Shown: positions 7,722 to 13,905, counted from the stretch's first letter. The stretch: 15,575 bases of DNA from an uncultured Collinsella sp. (GCA_902478365.1 CABSKX010000050.1:1-15575), one strand, 5' to 3'. Program-made: numbers and translations. The notes: generated by a model from the sequence alone, not told the origin.

Positions 7722-7763
7722 AACGGCGCCCGCCGGCAACATCGCCGGCGGGCGCCGTTTTCT
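7722..7763 (+). terminator. Rho-independent terminator of galK-galT
   Basis: A perfect 15-bp GC-rich stem (7723-7737 with 7744-7758) closes a 6-base loop and is followed by TTTTCT. It begins 47 bp after the galT stop and is one of the strongest terminators in the window. Confidence 0.95.
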
Positions 7764-7793
7764 GATGCAAGGGTAGCTAATTTGCACCAAAAC

Positions 7794-7830
7794 AAGGAGT
7801 GTTCCAAACTGCCGGCAGAGAAGGAGCGCC
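7794..7830 (+). repeat. 37-bp direct repeat, copy A (left of the ATPase)
   Basis: AAGGAGTGTTCCAAACTGCC begins a 37-bp segment that recurs in the same orientation at 9303-9339 with 32 of 37 identical bases; all five differences are transitions. The two copies bracket the ATPase and its upstream repeats. Related text (CCAAGACTGCC, AAGAACGTCC) at 13953-13990 suggests a dispersed intergenic repeat. Confidence 0.75.
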
Positions 7831-7848
7831 CCAGGTGCCGACCTAAAC

Positions 7849-7947
7849 CCCACATTATTCGATGGAACAACGTGGTTACCTCCCACATTATTCGATGGAA
7901 AAACGTGGTTTACTCCCACATTTTTCGATGGAAAGACCAAGACGGTC
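7849..7947 (+). repeat. Three tandem 33-bp repeats upstream of the ATPase
   Basis: Units start at 7849, 7882 and 7915, a period of exactly 33 bp. Each begins CCCACATT(A/T)TTCGATGGAA. Units 1 and 2 continue into an ACGTGG half that pairs imperfectly with the opening CCAC, making each an imperfect palindrome. Unit 3 diverges after GATGGAAA. The array ends just before the candidate -10 of the ATPase, so it looks like a set of operators or iterons placed three helical turns apart. What binds it is unknown. Confidence 0.85.
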
Positions 7948-7954
7948 TTATACT
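7933..7954 (+). promoter_or_regulatory. Candidate ATPase promoter -10 with adjoining palindrome
   Basis: TATACT (7949-7954) lies 23 bp upstream of the ATPase start. It is abutted by the palindrome AAGACC-AAGAC-GGTCTT (7933-7949). No clear -35 is present; that position falls inside the third 33-bp repeat, so expression may depend on whatever binds the array. Confidence 0.5.
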
Positions 7955-7977
7955 AACCATGATCGTTAGGGGGCAGT

Positions 7978-9279
7978 ATGCAGCGACAGCTAATGGACGA
8001 ACTCATCGCTTGGAAATCTAGGGCAAACCGCAAGCCCCTCCTGCTTAAGGGGGCCCGCCAGACGGGAAAAACCTGGCTTCTCAACGAATTCGCAGGCCAG
8101 CAGTATCAAAACGTCATCCGTTTTGACTTTATGCTCGAACCGGGCGCACGTTCGCTGTTCGACGGAAGCCTTGACCCCAAACGCATCATCTCCCAGATAG
8201 AGCTCCTGCGCGGCCAGACCATAACGCCGACAGACACGCTCATCATCTTCGACGAAATCCAAGAGGCACCGCGTGGCATCACCTCGCTCAAATACTTCAA
8301 CGAGCTGGCGCCGGAATACCATATCATGGCAGCCGGCTCCTATATGGGGCTCGCGCTCCGACGCGAAAACGAGTCGTTCCCCGTCGGCAAGATCGACCAG
8401 CTTACCATGCGCCCCATGGGGTTTGTCGAGTTCGTTCGTGCCGTCGATGGCGATCCGCTCGCAGATGCCATCCTTGCCGCAGACATGGACCTGCTGGCGA
8501 ATGTTTCCGAAAAGCTCGAGCGCCTGCTCAAGGAATACCTCGTTGTCGGTGGCATGCCAGAAGTTGTCTCCGCTTTCGCCGCCTCCCACGATTTCATCGA
8601 GGCCCGCAGGCTTCAGCAGCAAATCATCGAAGCTTATGAATCCGATTTTGGCAAGCATGCGCCAGCCCGCATCGTCGAGCGCATGAGGCTGGTTTGGAAA
8701 TCCCTTCCCGGCCAGCTCGCAAAGGAAAACAAGAAGTTCGTCTACGGCGCGCTTCGTCCCGGGGCGCGCGCACGCGATTTTGAGGAAAGCCTCCAGTGGC
8801 TCATGGACTATGGAATCGTTCATAAGGTACCACGTGTTTCCGCCCTAAGAGCACCGCTCACAAGCTACGAGGATCTCTCGGGCTTCAAGCTGTTCTGCAT
8901 CGACACCGGCATCCTCGGAGCACTCTCCGGCCTCACGCCAGCCATTGTTCTGAACGGGCCCGCTGTTTTTACGGAGTTCAAAGGCTCGCTGACCGAGCAA
9001 TACGTCGCACAGGAGCTTTTGCTCCAAGGCAATACTCCCGCGTATTGGTCATCCTCCTCCGGCAATGCAGAGACTGACTTTGCCGTCGACCATGCGGGGA
9101 CCGTGCTTCCGCTCGAGGTCAAGGCGGCAGAGAATCTCAAAGCAAAGAGCCTGAGGATTGCCTGCGAGAAGTTCAAGCTCGAGCGCTGCGTGAGAACATC
9201 GTTAGCGGCATATAGAGACGAAGGCACGCTCGTCAATATTCCGCTCTGGGAGATTGGGCAAATCGACAAGCTGGCATAG
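7978..9279 (+). CDS. AAA-type ATPase with DUF4143-like C-terminal domain
   Basis: A 433-residue cytoplasmic protein of the AAA_14/DUF4143 group common in gut bacteria and archaea, whose function is not established. Walker A is GARQTGKT at 25-32, Walker B TLIIFDEIQ at 87-95, and a sensor-like AAGSY lies at 118-122. The family block PVGKIDQLTMRPMGFVEF follows at 136-153 and GGMPEVV at 191-197. The DUF4143 part starts near KLFCIDTGILGAL (304-316). Its end resembles a PD-(D/E)XK fold: E340 in SLTEQYVAQEL, D367 in ETDF, and E380-V-K382 in LEVKA. AGGGGG sits 4 bases upstream of the ATG. The gene is monocistronic, inserted between the gal and lac units that converge on it, and has its own repeat-laden promoter. 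Possible roles such as DNA handling, defence or regulation are conjecture. Confidence 0.88.
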   Translation: MQRQLMDELIAWKSRANRKPLLLKGARQTGKTWLLNEFAGQQYQNVIRFDFMLEPGARSLFDGSLDPKRIISQIELLRGQTITPTDTLIIFDEIQEAPRGITSLKYFNELAPEYHIMAAGSYMGLALRRENESFPVGKIDQLTMRPMGFVEFVRAVDGDPLADAILAADMDLLANVSEKLERLLKEYLVVGGMPEVVSAFAASHDFIEARRLQQQIIEAYESDFGKHAPARIVERMRLVWKSLPGQLAKENKKFVYGALRPGARARDFEESLQWLMDYGIVHKVPRVSALRAPLTSYEDLSGFKLFCIDTGILGALSGLTPAIVLNGPAVFTEFKGSLTEQYVAQELLLQGNTPAYWSSSSGNAETDFAVDHAGTVLPLEVKAAENLKAKSLRIACEKFKLERCVRTSLAAYRDEGTLVNIPLWEIGQIDKLA

Positions 9280-9302
9280 GCGCTGTGGAGGGGGTGCCCC
9301 GT

Positions 9303-9339
9303 AAGGAGTGTCCCAAACTGCCGGCAAAAAAGGAACGTC
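9303..9339 (+). repeat. 37-bp direct repeat, copy B (right of the ATPase)
   Basis: The second copy of the repeat at 7794-7830, beginning 24 bp after the ATPase stop, in the same orientation. The interval from one copy start to the other is 1509 bp and contains only the ATPase with its control region. Confidence 0.75.
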
Positions 9340-9395
9340 TCTATCTGCCGCATTCCCGAAGCAAGGCAACGCCGATGTTTTGGCAACGGCAGCGA

Positions 9396-9494
9396 GCGGG
9401 CCGCATTTGAGACAAGGTGACGTGAAACGAAAGGGCGCTGACCTTCTGGTCGCGCCCTTGAAGTTGAACGTCAGATTGTCCAAATGCGGCCCGC
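9396..9494 (-). terminator. 99-nt nested hairpin ending the lac operon (convergent terminator)
   Basis: The outer arms GCGGGCCGCATTTG-A-GACAA (9396-9415) and 9476-9494 pair over 19 bp with one bulged A. The next arms are TGACGT (9418-9423) with ACGTCA (9468-9473). The inner arms are AAGGGCGC (9431-9438) with 9452-9459 and GACC (9440-9443) with GGTC (9448-9451), around a TTCT loop. On the minus strand the inner hairpin is followed by TTCGTTTC, so it can terminate transcripts from the lacC-like gene. It also faces the end of the convergent ATPase transcript. Confidence 0.8.
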
Positions 9495-9507
9495 GCAGCG
9501 TCGAGCC

Positions 9508-9535
9508 GTTACGCGGTTTGGTAAAACCGCGTAAC
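9508..9535 (-). terminator. 12-bp hairpin directly after the lacC-like stop
   Basis: GTTACGCGGTTT (9508-9519) pairs perfectly with AAACCGCGTAAC (9524-9535) around a GGTA loop, one base after the stop codon on the minus strand. There is no U-tract behind it, so it may protect the 3' end or help release transcription before the larger hairpin at 9396-9494. Confidence 0.6.
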
Positions 9536-9536
9536 C

Positions 9537-10472
9537 CTAAAGCTCCGTTACTTCAACGTTGTTGTAGATCTCGTCCCAGCGGTCCATGACCAGATGGCCG
9601 GTCTTGGGATCCATAGCGTTGAGTTTGCCGCAGGTATTGGCGGTCTTGAGCACCGTGACGTCGTCGGCGCCAGCAGCAATGGCATGTGCAAAGCCGGCGA
9701 TGGTCGAGTCGCCGGAACCCGTTGCGTTCACAGCCGCAATCGCGGGCGTCTTGGCGCGGAACGCGCGACCCTCATGGAAGCCAACCGAACCGGCAGCGCC
9801 CATCGAAACGACAACCCAGGGGATACCGGCAAAACGGTCATCGGCGGCGAGCGCCTCGCGCAGGGCATCGACATCATCGGTCGTAAAGGACGTACCCAGC
9901 AGGCCGTTAATCTCGGTCAGGTTGGGCTTTACGAGCTCAGGCTTAGCGTCGGACTCCAGCGCGGCCTCCAGCGATGCGCCCGAGGTGTCGAGCAGCACCT
10001 TGGCGCCCGCCTCCTCGGCGATCTTGACGAGCTCGGCATAGTAGCCGGCATCGACGCCACGCGGCAGCGAGCCCGAAAGCGTCACGACGTCCGCCTTCGC
10101 TGCGAGCTCGGCGAACTTGGCCGTAAAGGCCTCGAGCTCGGCCGGGGCGATCTGCGGGCCGCTCTCCAGCAGCTCGGTCTGATTACCCTCGTGCAGGATA
10201 TTCAGGCAGATGCGCGTCTCACCGGCAATAGGCACAAAGTCGTTCTTGACGCCGTCGGCATCCATAAGCTCTGCCATATAGGCACCCATGTGGCCGCCGA
10301 GCAGGCCGGTCGCGAGCACGTCGTCACCCAGCTGTAGCAGCACGCGACTCACGTTGAGGCCCTTACCGCCAGCGGTCTTTTCGGGCGTCACGCGGTTAAC
10401 GTCGTCGATGATCAGCTTGTCGAGCTGATAGCGCGTATCAATCGACGGGTTCATGGTAACGGTCAGAATCAT
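9537..10472 (-). CDS. lacC: PfkB-family hexose-phosphate kinase, probable tagatose-6-phosphate kinase
   Basis: A cytoplasmic sugar-phosphate kinase of 311 residues in the LacC/FruK (1-phosphofructokinase) branch of the ribokinase superfamily. It would phosphorylate tagatose-6-phosphate to tagatose-1,6-bisphosphate with ATP. The N-terminus ILTVTMNPSID is typical of this branch. The substrate motif KTAGGKGLNVSR is at 32-43, SGSLPRG at 133-139, and the anion hole and catalytic base TGSGDS at 251-256, with Asp255. The usual GAGDS reads GSGDS here, a tolerated variant. The start at 10472 has AGGAG 6 bases upstream; an in-frame extension to 10517 lacks support. It is the last gene of a lacA-lacB-epimerase-kinase order on the minus strand, 56 bp after the epimerase gene, which is why tagatose-6-phosphate is preferred over fructose-1-phosphate. 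The kinase family alone does not settle the substrate. Confidence 0.85.
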   Translation of the reverse strand: MILTVTMNPSIDTRYQLDKLIIDDVNRVTPEKTAGGKGLNVSRVLLQLGDDVLATGLLGGHMGAYMAELMDADGVKNDFVPIAGETRICLNILHEGNQTELLESGPQIAPAELEAFTAKFAELAAKADVVTLSGSLPRGVDAGYYAELVKIAEEAGAKVLLDTSGASLEAALESDAKPELVKPNLTEINGLLGTSFTTDDVDALREALAADDRFAGIPWVVVSMGAAGSVGFHEGRAFRAKTPAIAAVNATGSGDSTIAGFAHAIAAGADDVTVLKTANTCGKLNAMDPKTGHLVMDRWDEIYNNVEVTEL

Positions 10473-10528
10473 ATTGAACTCCTGTTCCCGGGGCACGGCA
10501 CGCGCGGCCCCAAACATACGATAGCTCG

Positions 10529-11410
10529 TTAAAGGATCTCGATCTCAAAGCCGCGGACGACGGTCTCGCCCGGCTTGGCCACCAGACAGCCGCGCTTGTG
10601 CTCCAGGACATCGTCCTCGTCGGAGCAGGTGGACAGGCCACTCCACGGTTCCACGGCCACAAAGTCACCCTCAGGTTTGCTCCACACAATCAGGTACGGC
10701 ATATCGGGGAACGTCAGGCGCACGCCCTTGTCCTCGGTTTTCTTGGTCAGCGTAACCACGCGGCTCTCGAGCACATCAAAGATGGTCTCCGCGAAGTCGA
10801 AGAGTTCGTGGGTGAGCGGCAAATCGTGGCCGACCATCGGATTCTTGCTACGGTGCTCGACATCGATCAGGCCTGTGGAGGGAACAGCGGTGCAGAGCTC
10901 TGCCGCCTCACGCTGCTCAAATCGAAGCTCGTAGTCGTCGTAGGACTCGCCCTCGTCGAGCGGGCACTTAAAGCCGGGGTGACCGCCCACAAAGAACGGC
11001 ATATCCTCGGTGCCCTCATTGGTCACCTCGTACGAAACGGCCACCTTTGCCGCATCGATCGTGTAACGAGCAACGATCTTAAACGGATACGGGTATTGCT
11101 CGAGCAACTCGGCATGGTCGGCAGAGCTTAGGCTCAGCGCAACCATGTTGTCGCTCTGTTCCTCGAGCTTCCACTCCTGTTTGCGCGCAAAGCCGTGGCG
11201 GGCGAGCTTAACCTCGCGGCCGCCCATGGTCATTGCGTGACCATCACGAAGGCCACCGCAGATCGGGAAGCAAATGGGTGCCTGGCCCGACCAGACCGAA
11301 GGATCGCCCTGCCACAGGTACTCGCGACCGTTGGCTTTAATCGAAGTGAACGATCCACCAGCCGTGCTCAGTGCCACGCGAATAGAACCGTTATCAAGAA
11401 CAAACTCCAT
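10529..11410 (-). CDS. Aldose 1-epimerase family protein, LacX-like
   Basis: A 293-residue galactose-mutarotase-like beta-sandwich protein, probably cytoplasmic. Family enzymes interconvert alpha and beta anomers of aldoses or their phosphates. Motifs include ICFPICGGL at 46-54, LARHGFAR at 69-76 with the conserved His72, YPYPF at 106-110, and VGGHPGFKCPL at 141-151 with a catalytic-type His144. VEPWSGLS occurs near the C-terminus. The length and these motifs match the LacX group found in the Lactococcus lac operon rather than the longer GalM. The start at 11410 has AAGGGAAGG 5 bases upstream. It lies between lacB and the kinase gene, which favours an anomer step for galactose-6-phosphate or tagatose-6-phosphate, although free galactose for GalK is also possible. 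A terminator-like hairpin in the 119-bp gap before it may lower its expression relative to lacAB. Confidence 0.83.
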   Translation of the reverse strand: MEFVLDNGSIRVALSTAGGSFTSIKANGREYLWQGDPSVWSGQAPICFPICGGLRDGHAMTMGGREVKLARHGFARKQEWKLEEQSDNMVALSLSSADHAELLEQYPYPFKIVARYTIDAAKVAVSYEVTNEGTEDMPFFVGGHPGFKCPLDEGESYDDYELRFEQREAAELCTAVPSTGLIDVEHRSKNPMVGHDLPLTHELFDFAETIFDVLESRVVTLTKKTEDKGVRLTFPDMPYLIVWSKPEGDFVAVEPWSGLSTCSDEDDVLEHKRGCLVAKPGETVVRGFEIEIL

Positions 11411-11458
11411 AGGAGCCTTCCCTTTCTTACGACAGCCCGCCAAGTCAATAGGGCTGAT

Positions 11459-11497
11459 AGAAAACCGGCCCGCGCCCCCTCACAGAAACGCGAGCCG
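11459..11497 (-). terminator. Terminator-like hairpin between lacB and the epimerase gene
   Basis: On the minus strand CGGCTCGCG (11497-11489) pairs with CGCGGGCCG (11474-11466) through nine pairs, one of them G-U, around a 14-base loop. GTTTTCT follows. It lies in the middle of the operon, so it would act as a partial terminator or attenuator that sets the ratio of lacAB to the downstream genes. Confidence 0.6.
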
Positions 11498-11529
11498 TCA
11501 ACGGACTAGTTAATTACGCCGGATACCCG

Positions 11530-12054
11530 CTAATCATGGTATTCGCCGCGGTCCCACTTCTCGAGGAACTCGTCAAAGAAGTGCGGGTCGGCCTGAGCCT
11601 CGGCGTCGGCCTTATTGCAGGCATCGATCTTGGCGATCAGGGCATCGTGCTCGGGAGTCTTGTCGTAGGGCTCCTCCAGGAAGGCAAGCATGATGTCGGC
11701 CATCAGGAACTCGCCGGTGATCTTGCCGCCAAAGCCCACGATGTTGGCGTTGAGCTCGCGACGGGCATACAGGGCAGAGGTCATGTCGCGAACCAGAGCG
11801 CAGCGGGCGCCGGGAACCTTGTTGACGGCGTTGGTGATGCCGATGCCGGTGCCGCACAGGGCCACGCCAAAGTCGGCCTTGCCGCTGGCAACAGCCTCGC
11901 CCACGGCCTTACCGTAGATGGGATAGTGCGTACGGGTGTGGCTGTAGGTGCCGCAGTCGAGCACCTTGTAGCCAGCCTGCTCCAGGCGGTCGGCCAGATA
12001 GATCTTCTCGTCCGTAACGATATGGTCGCAACCGATTGCGATGGTCTTCTTCAT
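11530..12054 (-). CDS. lacB: Galactose-6-phosphate isomerase, subunit LacB
   Basis: A 174-residue RpiB/LacAB-family protein, close to the usual LacB length of about 171. With LacA it would form the cytoplasmic isomerase that converts galactose-6-phosphate to tagatose-6-phosphate. Recognisable blocks are AIGCDH near 6-11, a CGTGIGIT loop at 67-74 that carries the catalytic-type Cys67, NKVPGARCALVRD at 78-90 and NANIVGFGGKITG at 102-114. The long acidic C-terminal tail with DPHFFDEFLEKWDRGEYHD is a LacB hallmark and separates it from plain ribose-5-phosphate isomerase B. The ATG at 12054 has AAAGGA 7 bases upstream. lacA lies 63 bp upstream on the same strand. A phosphorylating uptake system would have to supply galactose-6-phosphate, and none is in the window. 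Confidence 0.93.
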   Translation of the reverse strand: MKKTIAIGCDHIVTDEKIYLADRLEQAGYKVLDCGTYSHTRTHYPIYGKAVGEAVASGKADFGVALCGTGIGITNAVNKVPGARCALVRDMTSALYARRELNANIVGFGGKITGEFLMADIMLAFLEEPYDKTPEHDALIAKIDACNKADAEAQADPHFFDEFLEKWDRGEYHD

Positions 12055-12117
12055 CAGAACGTCCTTTCGTCTGAATTCACAAGTTGAGGTAGAAGTTCGA
12101 GTTCTCGGTGGCTCTCG

Positions 12118-12546
12118 TTAGGCCATCTTGTTGAGCATGTCGACACGGATCTGGTGACGGCCGCCGGCGTACTGGGCGCGCAGGAACTCGCGGGCGATCT
12201 TCTTGGCGACCTCGGTGCCCACAACGCCCGGGCCCATGGTGACCATGCGCGAGCCGTTGTGCTCGCGGGTCATGTAAGCGGAACGCTCGTCGGAAATGTT
12301 GGCGACAACCATGCCTTTGATCTTGACGGCGGCCATATAGGAGCCGACGCCGTACTTATCGAATGCGAAGCCCTGGGAATCCTTGTGCTCCAGCAGGTCC
12401 TTGGCAACGGCGGTCGCGGAATCGACAAAGTCCGCGGCAGGGGTCTCGGAATAGTCGACGACCTCGTGACCGTCGGCGATGAGCATCTCCTTGATGGACT
12501 CCTTCATCGACATACCGTCGGCATCGGAAGCGATTACAACCCTCAT
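12118..12546 (-). CDS. lacA: Galactose-6-phosphate isomerase, subunit LacA
   Basis: A 142-residue RpiB/LacAB-family subunit, matching the usual LacA length of about 141. It pairs with LacB to isomerise galactose-6-phosphate to tagatose-6-phosphate. It begins VVIASDADGMSMK. At the position of the LacB cysteine loop it has YGVG at 65-68, so the catalytic-type cysteine is replaced by Tyr65, which is expected for LacA because that residue comes from LacB. NISDERSAYMTREHNGS at about 83-99 and MVTMGPGVVG at 101-110 are the remaining family blocks. AAGGAGG lies 5 bases upstream of the ATG at 12546. It is the first gene of the minus-strand operon lacA-lacB-epimerase-kinase and faces a 307-bp upstream region rich in palindromes, where control of the operon probably resides. 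Confidence 0.92.
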   Translation of the reverse strand: MRVVIASDADGMSMKESIKEMLIADGHEVVDYSETPAADFVDSATAVAKDLLEHKDSQGFAFDKYGVGSYMAAVKIKGMVVANISDERSAYMTREHNGSRMVTMGPGVVGTEVAKKIAREFLRAQYAGGRHQIRVDMLNKMA

Positions 12547-12564
12547 GACATCCTCCTTGAGAGA

Positions 12565-12578
12565 TACGCAGGTGCGTA
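12565..12578. promoter_or_regulatory. 14-bp palindrome in the lacA leader
   Basis: TACGCA-GG-TGCGTA is a perfect dyad 8 bp upstream of the lacA ribosome binding site. The 2-base centre is too tight for an RNA loop, so it fits a protein-binding site better. No regulator is identified. Confidence 0.35.
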
Positions 12579-12640
12579 GTTTCTGTTTGGAAGTGTTGAA
12601 TCGCGTTCAGGTCCGGGCATCTGAATGTGCGGTTCTTCAC

Positions 12641-12716
12641 TGTTCATGTTTATTTGAACACATTCGAACATCAACTGCAACAACTATTTGTTTATCTTTG
12701 TTCTTTTTTGAACAAA
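12641..12716. promoter_or_regulatory. Two 20-bp palindromes with TGTTC half-sites upstream of lacA
   Basis: TGTTCA-8-TGAACA spans 12641-12660. TTTGTTCTTTTTTGAACAAA spans 12697-12716 as a perfect 7-bp inverted repeat around T6. A further TTCGAACA (12663-12670) gives another half-site on the minus strand. The AT-rich segment is the likely promoter region of lacA, though I could not fix -35/-10 boxes. TGTTC(G/A) half-sites also occur in the aldolase/DeoR-gene divergent region (1026-1031 and 1169-1175), so one regulator may serve both. That link is inference. No gene is seen between 12547 and 12853. Confidence 0.45.
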
Positions 12717-12783
12717 TACCGTTCACGGATGATTGCTGACCGTTTGAGCCGGGCGCGGACGTAGCGACCATGTGTTCAACAAA

Positions 12784-12822
12784 CAAAAGGGCGGCCGAGA
12801 ACGTGTCTCGGCCGCCCTTCTT
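12784..12822. terminator. Terminator of the membrane-protein gene
   Basis: AAGGGCGGCCGAGA (12787-12800) pairs perfectly over 14 bp with 12806-12819 around ACGTG. On the minus strand it is followed by TTTTGTTTG, a good U-tract for the gene that ends at 12854. It also insulates the lacA control region from read-through. Confidence 0.92.
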
Positions 12823-12853
12823 ACAGTTGATCTTCCAAAGAACGCTTTGCCGC

Positions 12854-13867
12854 CTACTCAGACTGCCTGCCCTTCTTGGCGTGCTTGGACGGAGCACTCA
12901 GAAAGCGGCCCGTCGAATAGTTCGCCGGGCCGGAAATATCAATCCCCAGTAGCGTGTGTCCCAGCCACAGAAACGCCGCGAGCACCAGCAGCGGGATAAC
13001 GCACGAGGTCACGATCATCACAATGACGCCTTCGATGAGATCGGTCACTTGCTGCACAATTTCATCGGTCATCTGCTTGGCGCCGCTGGTCACCGACGTG
13101 ACGAGGCCCGAGGCACCGTCGGCAAGCTGCTCGAGCACGCTCTTGGACTCTGCAGACTCGGTCTTTTTCTTGCTTGTTTTGGAGCTATCGCTATCTGCCG
13201 CACTCGCAGCGTCGGCCGCCTTTTGCTCGGCCGCCTCGATGCTAACGCGATACGTTTCGTCGACCTTCTGCGACACCCAAACGCTTGCAGGCACCAACGC
13301 CATGCCAATTATGGCGACCACCAGCACACGCGTTGCCACGCGGCGAATGACCGCGCTCGTGCTCCAGCGTCCGTGAATGCCAAGCGACACCGCGAAGAGT
13401 ACGAGCGAGAACGGAATCAGGATGCCCAGCCCGACCGACCATAAAATGGTCAGCAGATATTTTTCGAGGTAGAGCACGGCAAGCACGATACCCAAGTTTC
13501 CCGAAAGCTGCGCGAGCTGCTCGGCAACTGGCGTTCCCGTATCGCCCGGCAGCGCAGTTATACCCGCAGATAGGGCGACGCACGAGGTCGTGAGCGCCAA
13601 AACGTTGCCCTTCTTTTGATCGATGACCTCGATGGTGGAGTCCCAAGTCTTGGTATCGGCGAAATGCGGACGAGCTACAAAGCCCGACAGCAGCGCCAGT
13701 ACCACGAGCGCAACGATAAAGCCAATCTGCAGCTTTTTGTTTGCGCACACGACATCGGACAGGCTGGGCTGCAGCTCGGTTACCGTCGTATGCTCGGTTA
13801 TCTGGACAGGACGCCCATGAGCCATCTCGTGCGCATCTGTCTTTTGAATCAATCCGTTGTCCGGCAT
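12854..13867 (-). CDS. Multi-pass membrane protein of unknown function
   Basis: I do not recognise a family for this 337-residue protein. Hydrophobic stretches that look like membrane segments lie at about 47-65, 124-140, 141-163, 178-198 and 279-304; a weaker one is at 88-104. Between the fourth and fifth is a charged, Ala/Ser/Lys-rich linker (about 205-245, with KKKTESAESK) that may form a coiled coil or disordered segment, followed by an amphipathic stretch (about 245-278) rich in Val, Thr and Gln. The N-terminal 40 residues are polar and cytoplasmic-like, and the C-terminus is basic (SKHAKKGRQSE). No enzyme motif is seen. GAGGAGGT sits 6 bases upstream of the ATG at 13867. It is monocistronic, with a candidate TATACT -10 on the minus strand at 13906-13911 and its own terminator, and has no obvious link to the sugar genes. 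Confidence 0.8.
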   Translation of the reverse strand: MPDNGLIQKTDAHEMAHGRPVQITEHTTVTELQPSLSDVVCANKKLQIGFIVALVVLALLSGFVARPHFADTKTWDSTIEVIDQKKGNVLALTTSCVALSAGITALPGDTGTPVAEQLAQLSGNLGIVLAVLYLEKYLLTILWSVGLGILIPFSLVLFAVSLGIHGRWSTSAVIRRVATRVLVVAIIGMALVPASVWVSQKVDETYRVSIEAAEQKAADAASAADSDSSKTSKKKTESAESKSVLEQLADGASGLVTSVTSGAKQMTDEIVQQVTDLIEGVIVMIVTSCVIPLLVLAAFLWLGHTLLGIDISGPANYSTGRFLSAPSKHAKKGRQSE

Positions 13868-13905
13868 TTGGACACCTCCTCATTCCGGCCTGCATTGCGG
13901 ATGGA

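Noticed and set aside
6554..7888. 444-codon minus-strand open frame opposite galT
   Set aside because: It runs through the galT coding region, the terminator and the repeats; galT has clear family motifs and this frame has none.
7849..7947. CRISPR array
   Set aside because: The three 33-bp units are contiguous with no unique spacers, and no cas genes are nearby.
9308..9589. Small plus-strand frame across the direct repeat and hairpins
   Set aside because: It consists of repeat and terminator sequence and overlaps the end of the lacC-like gene; no ribosome binding site or conserved motif.
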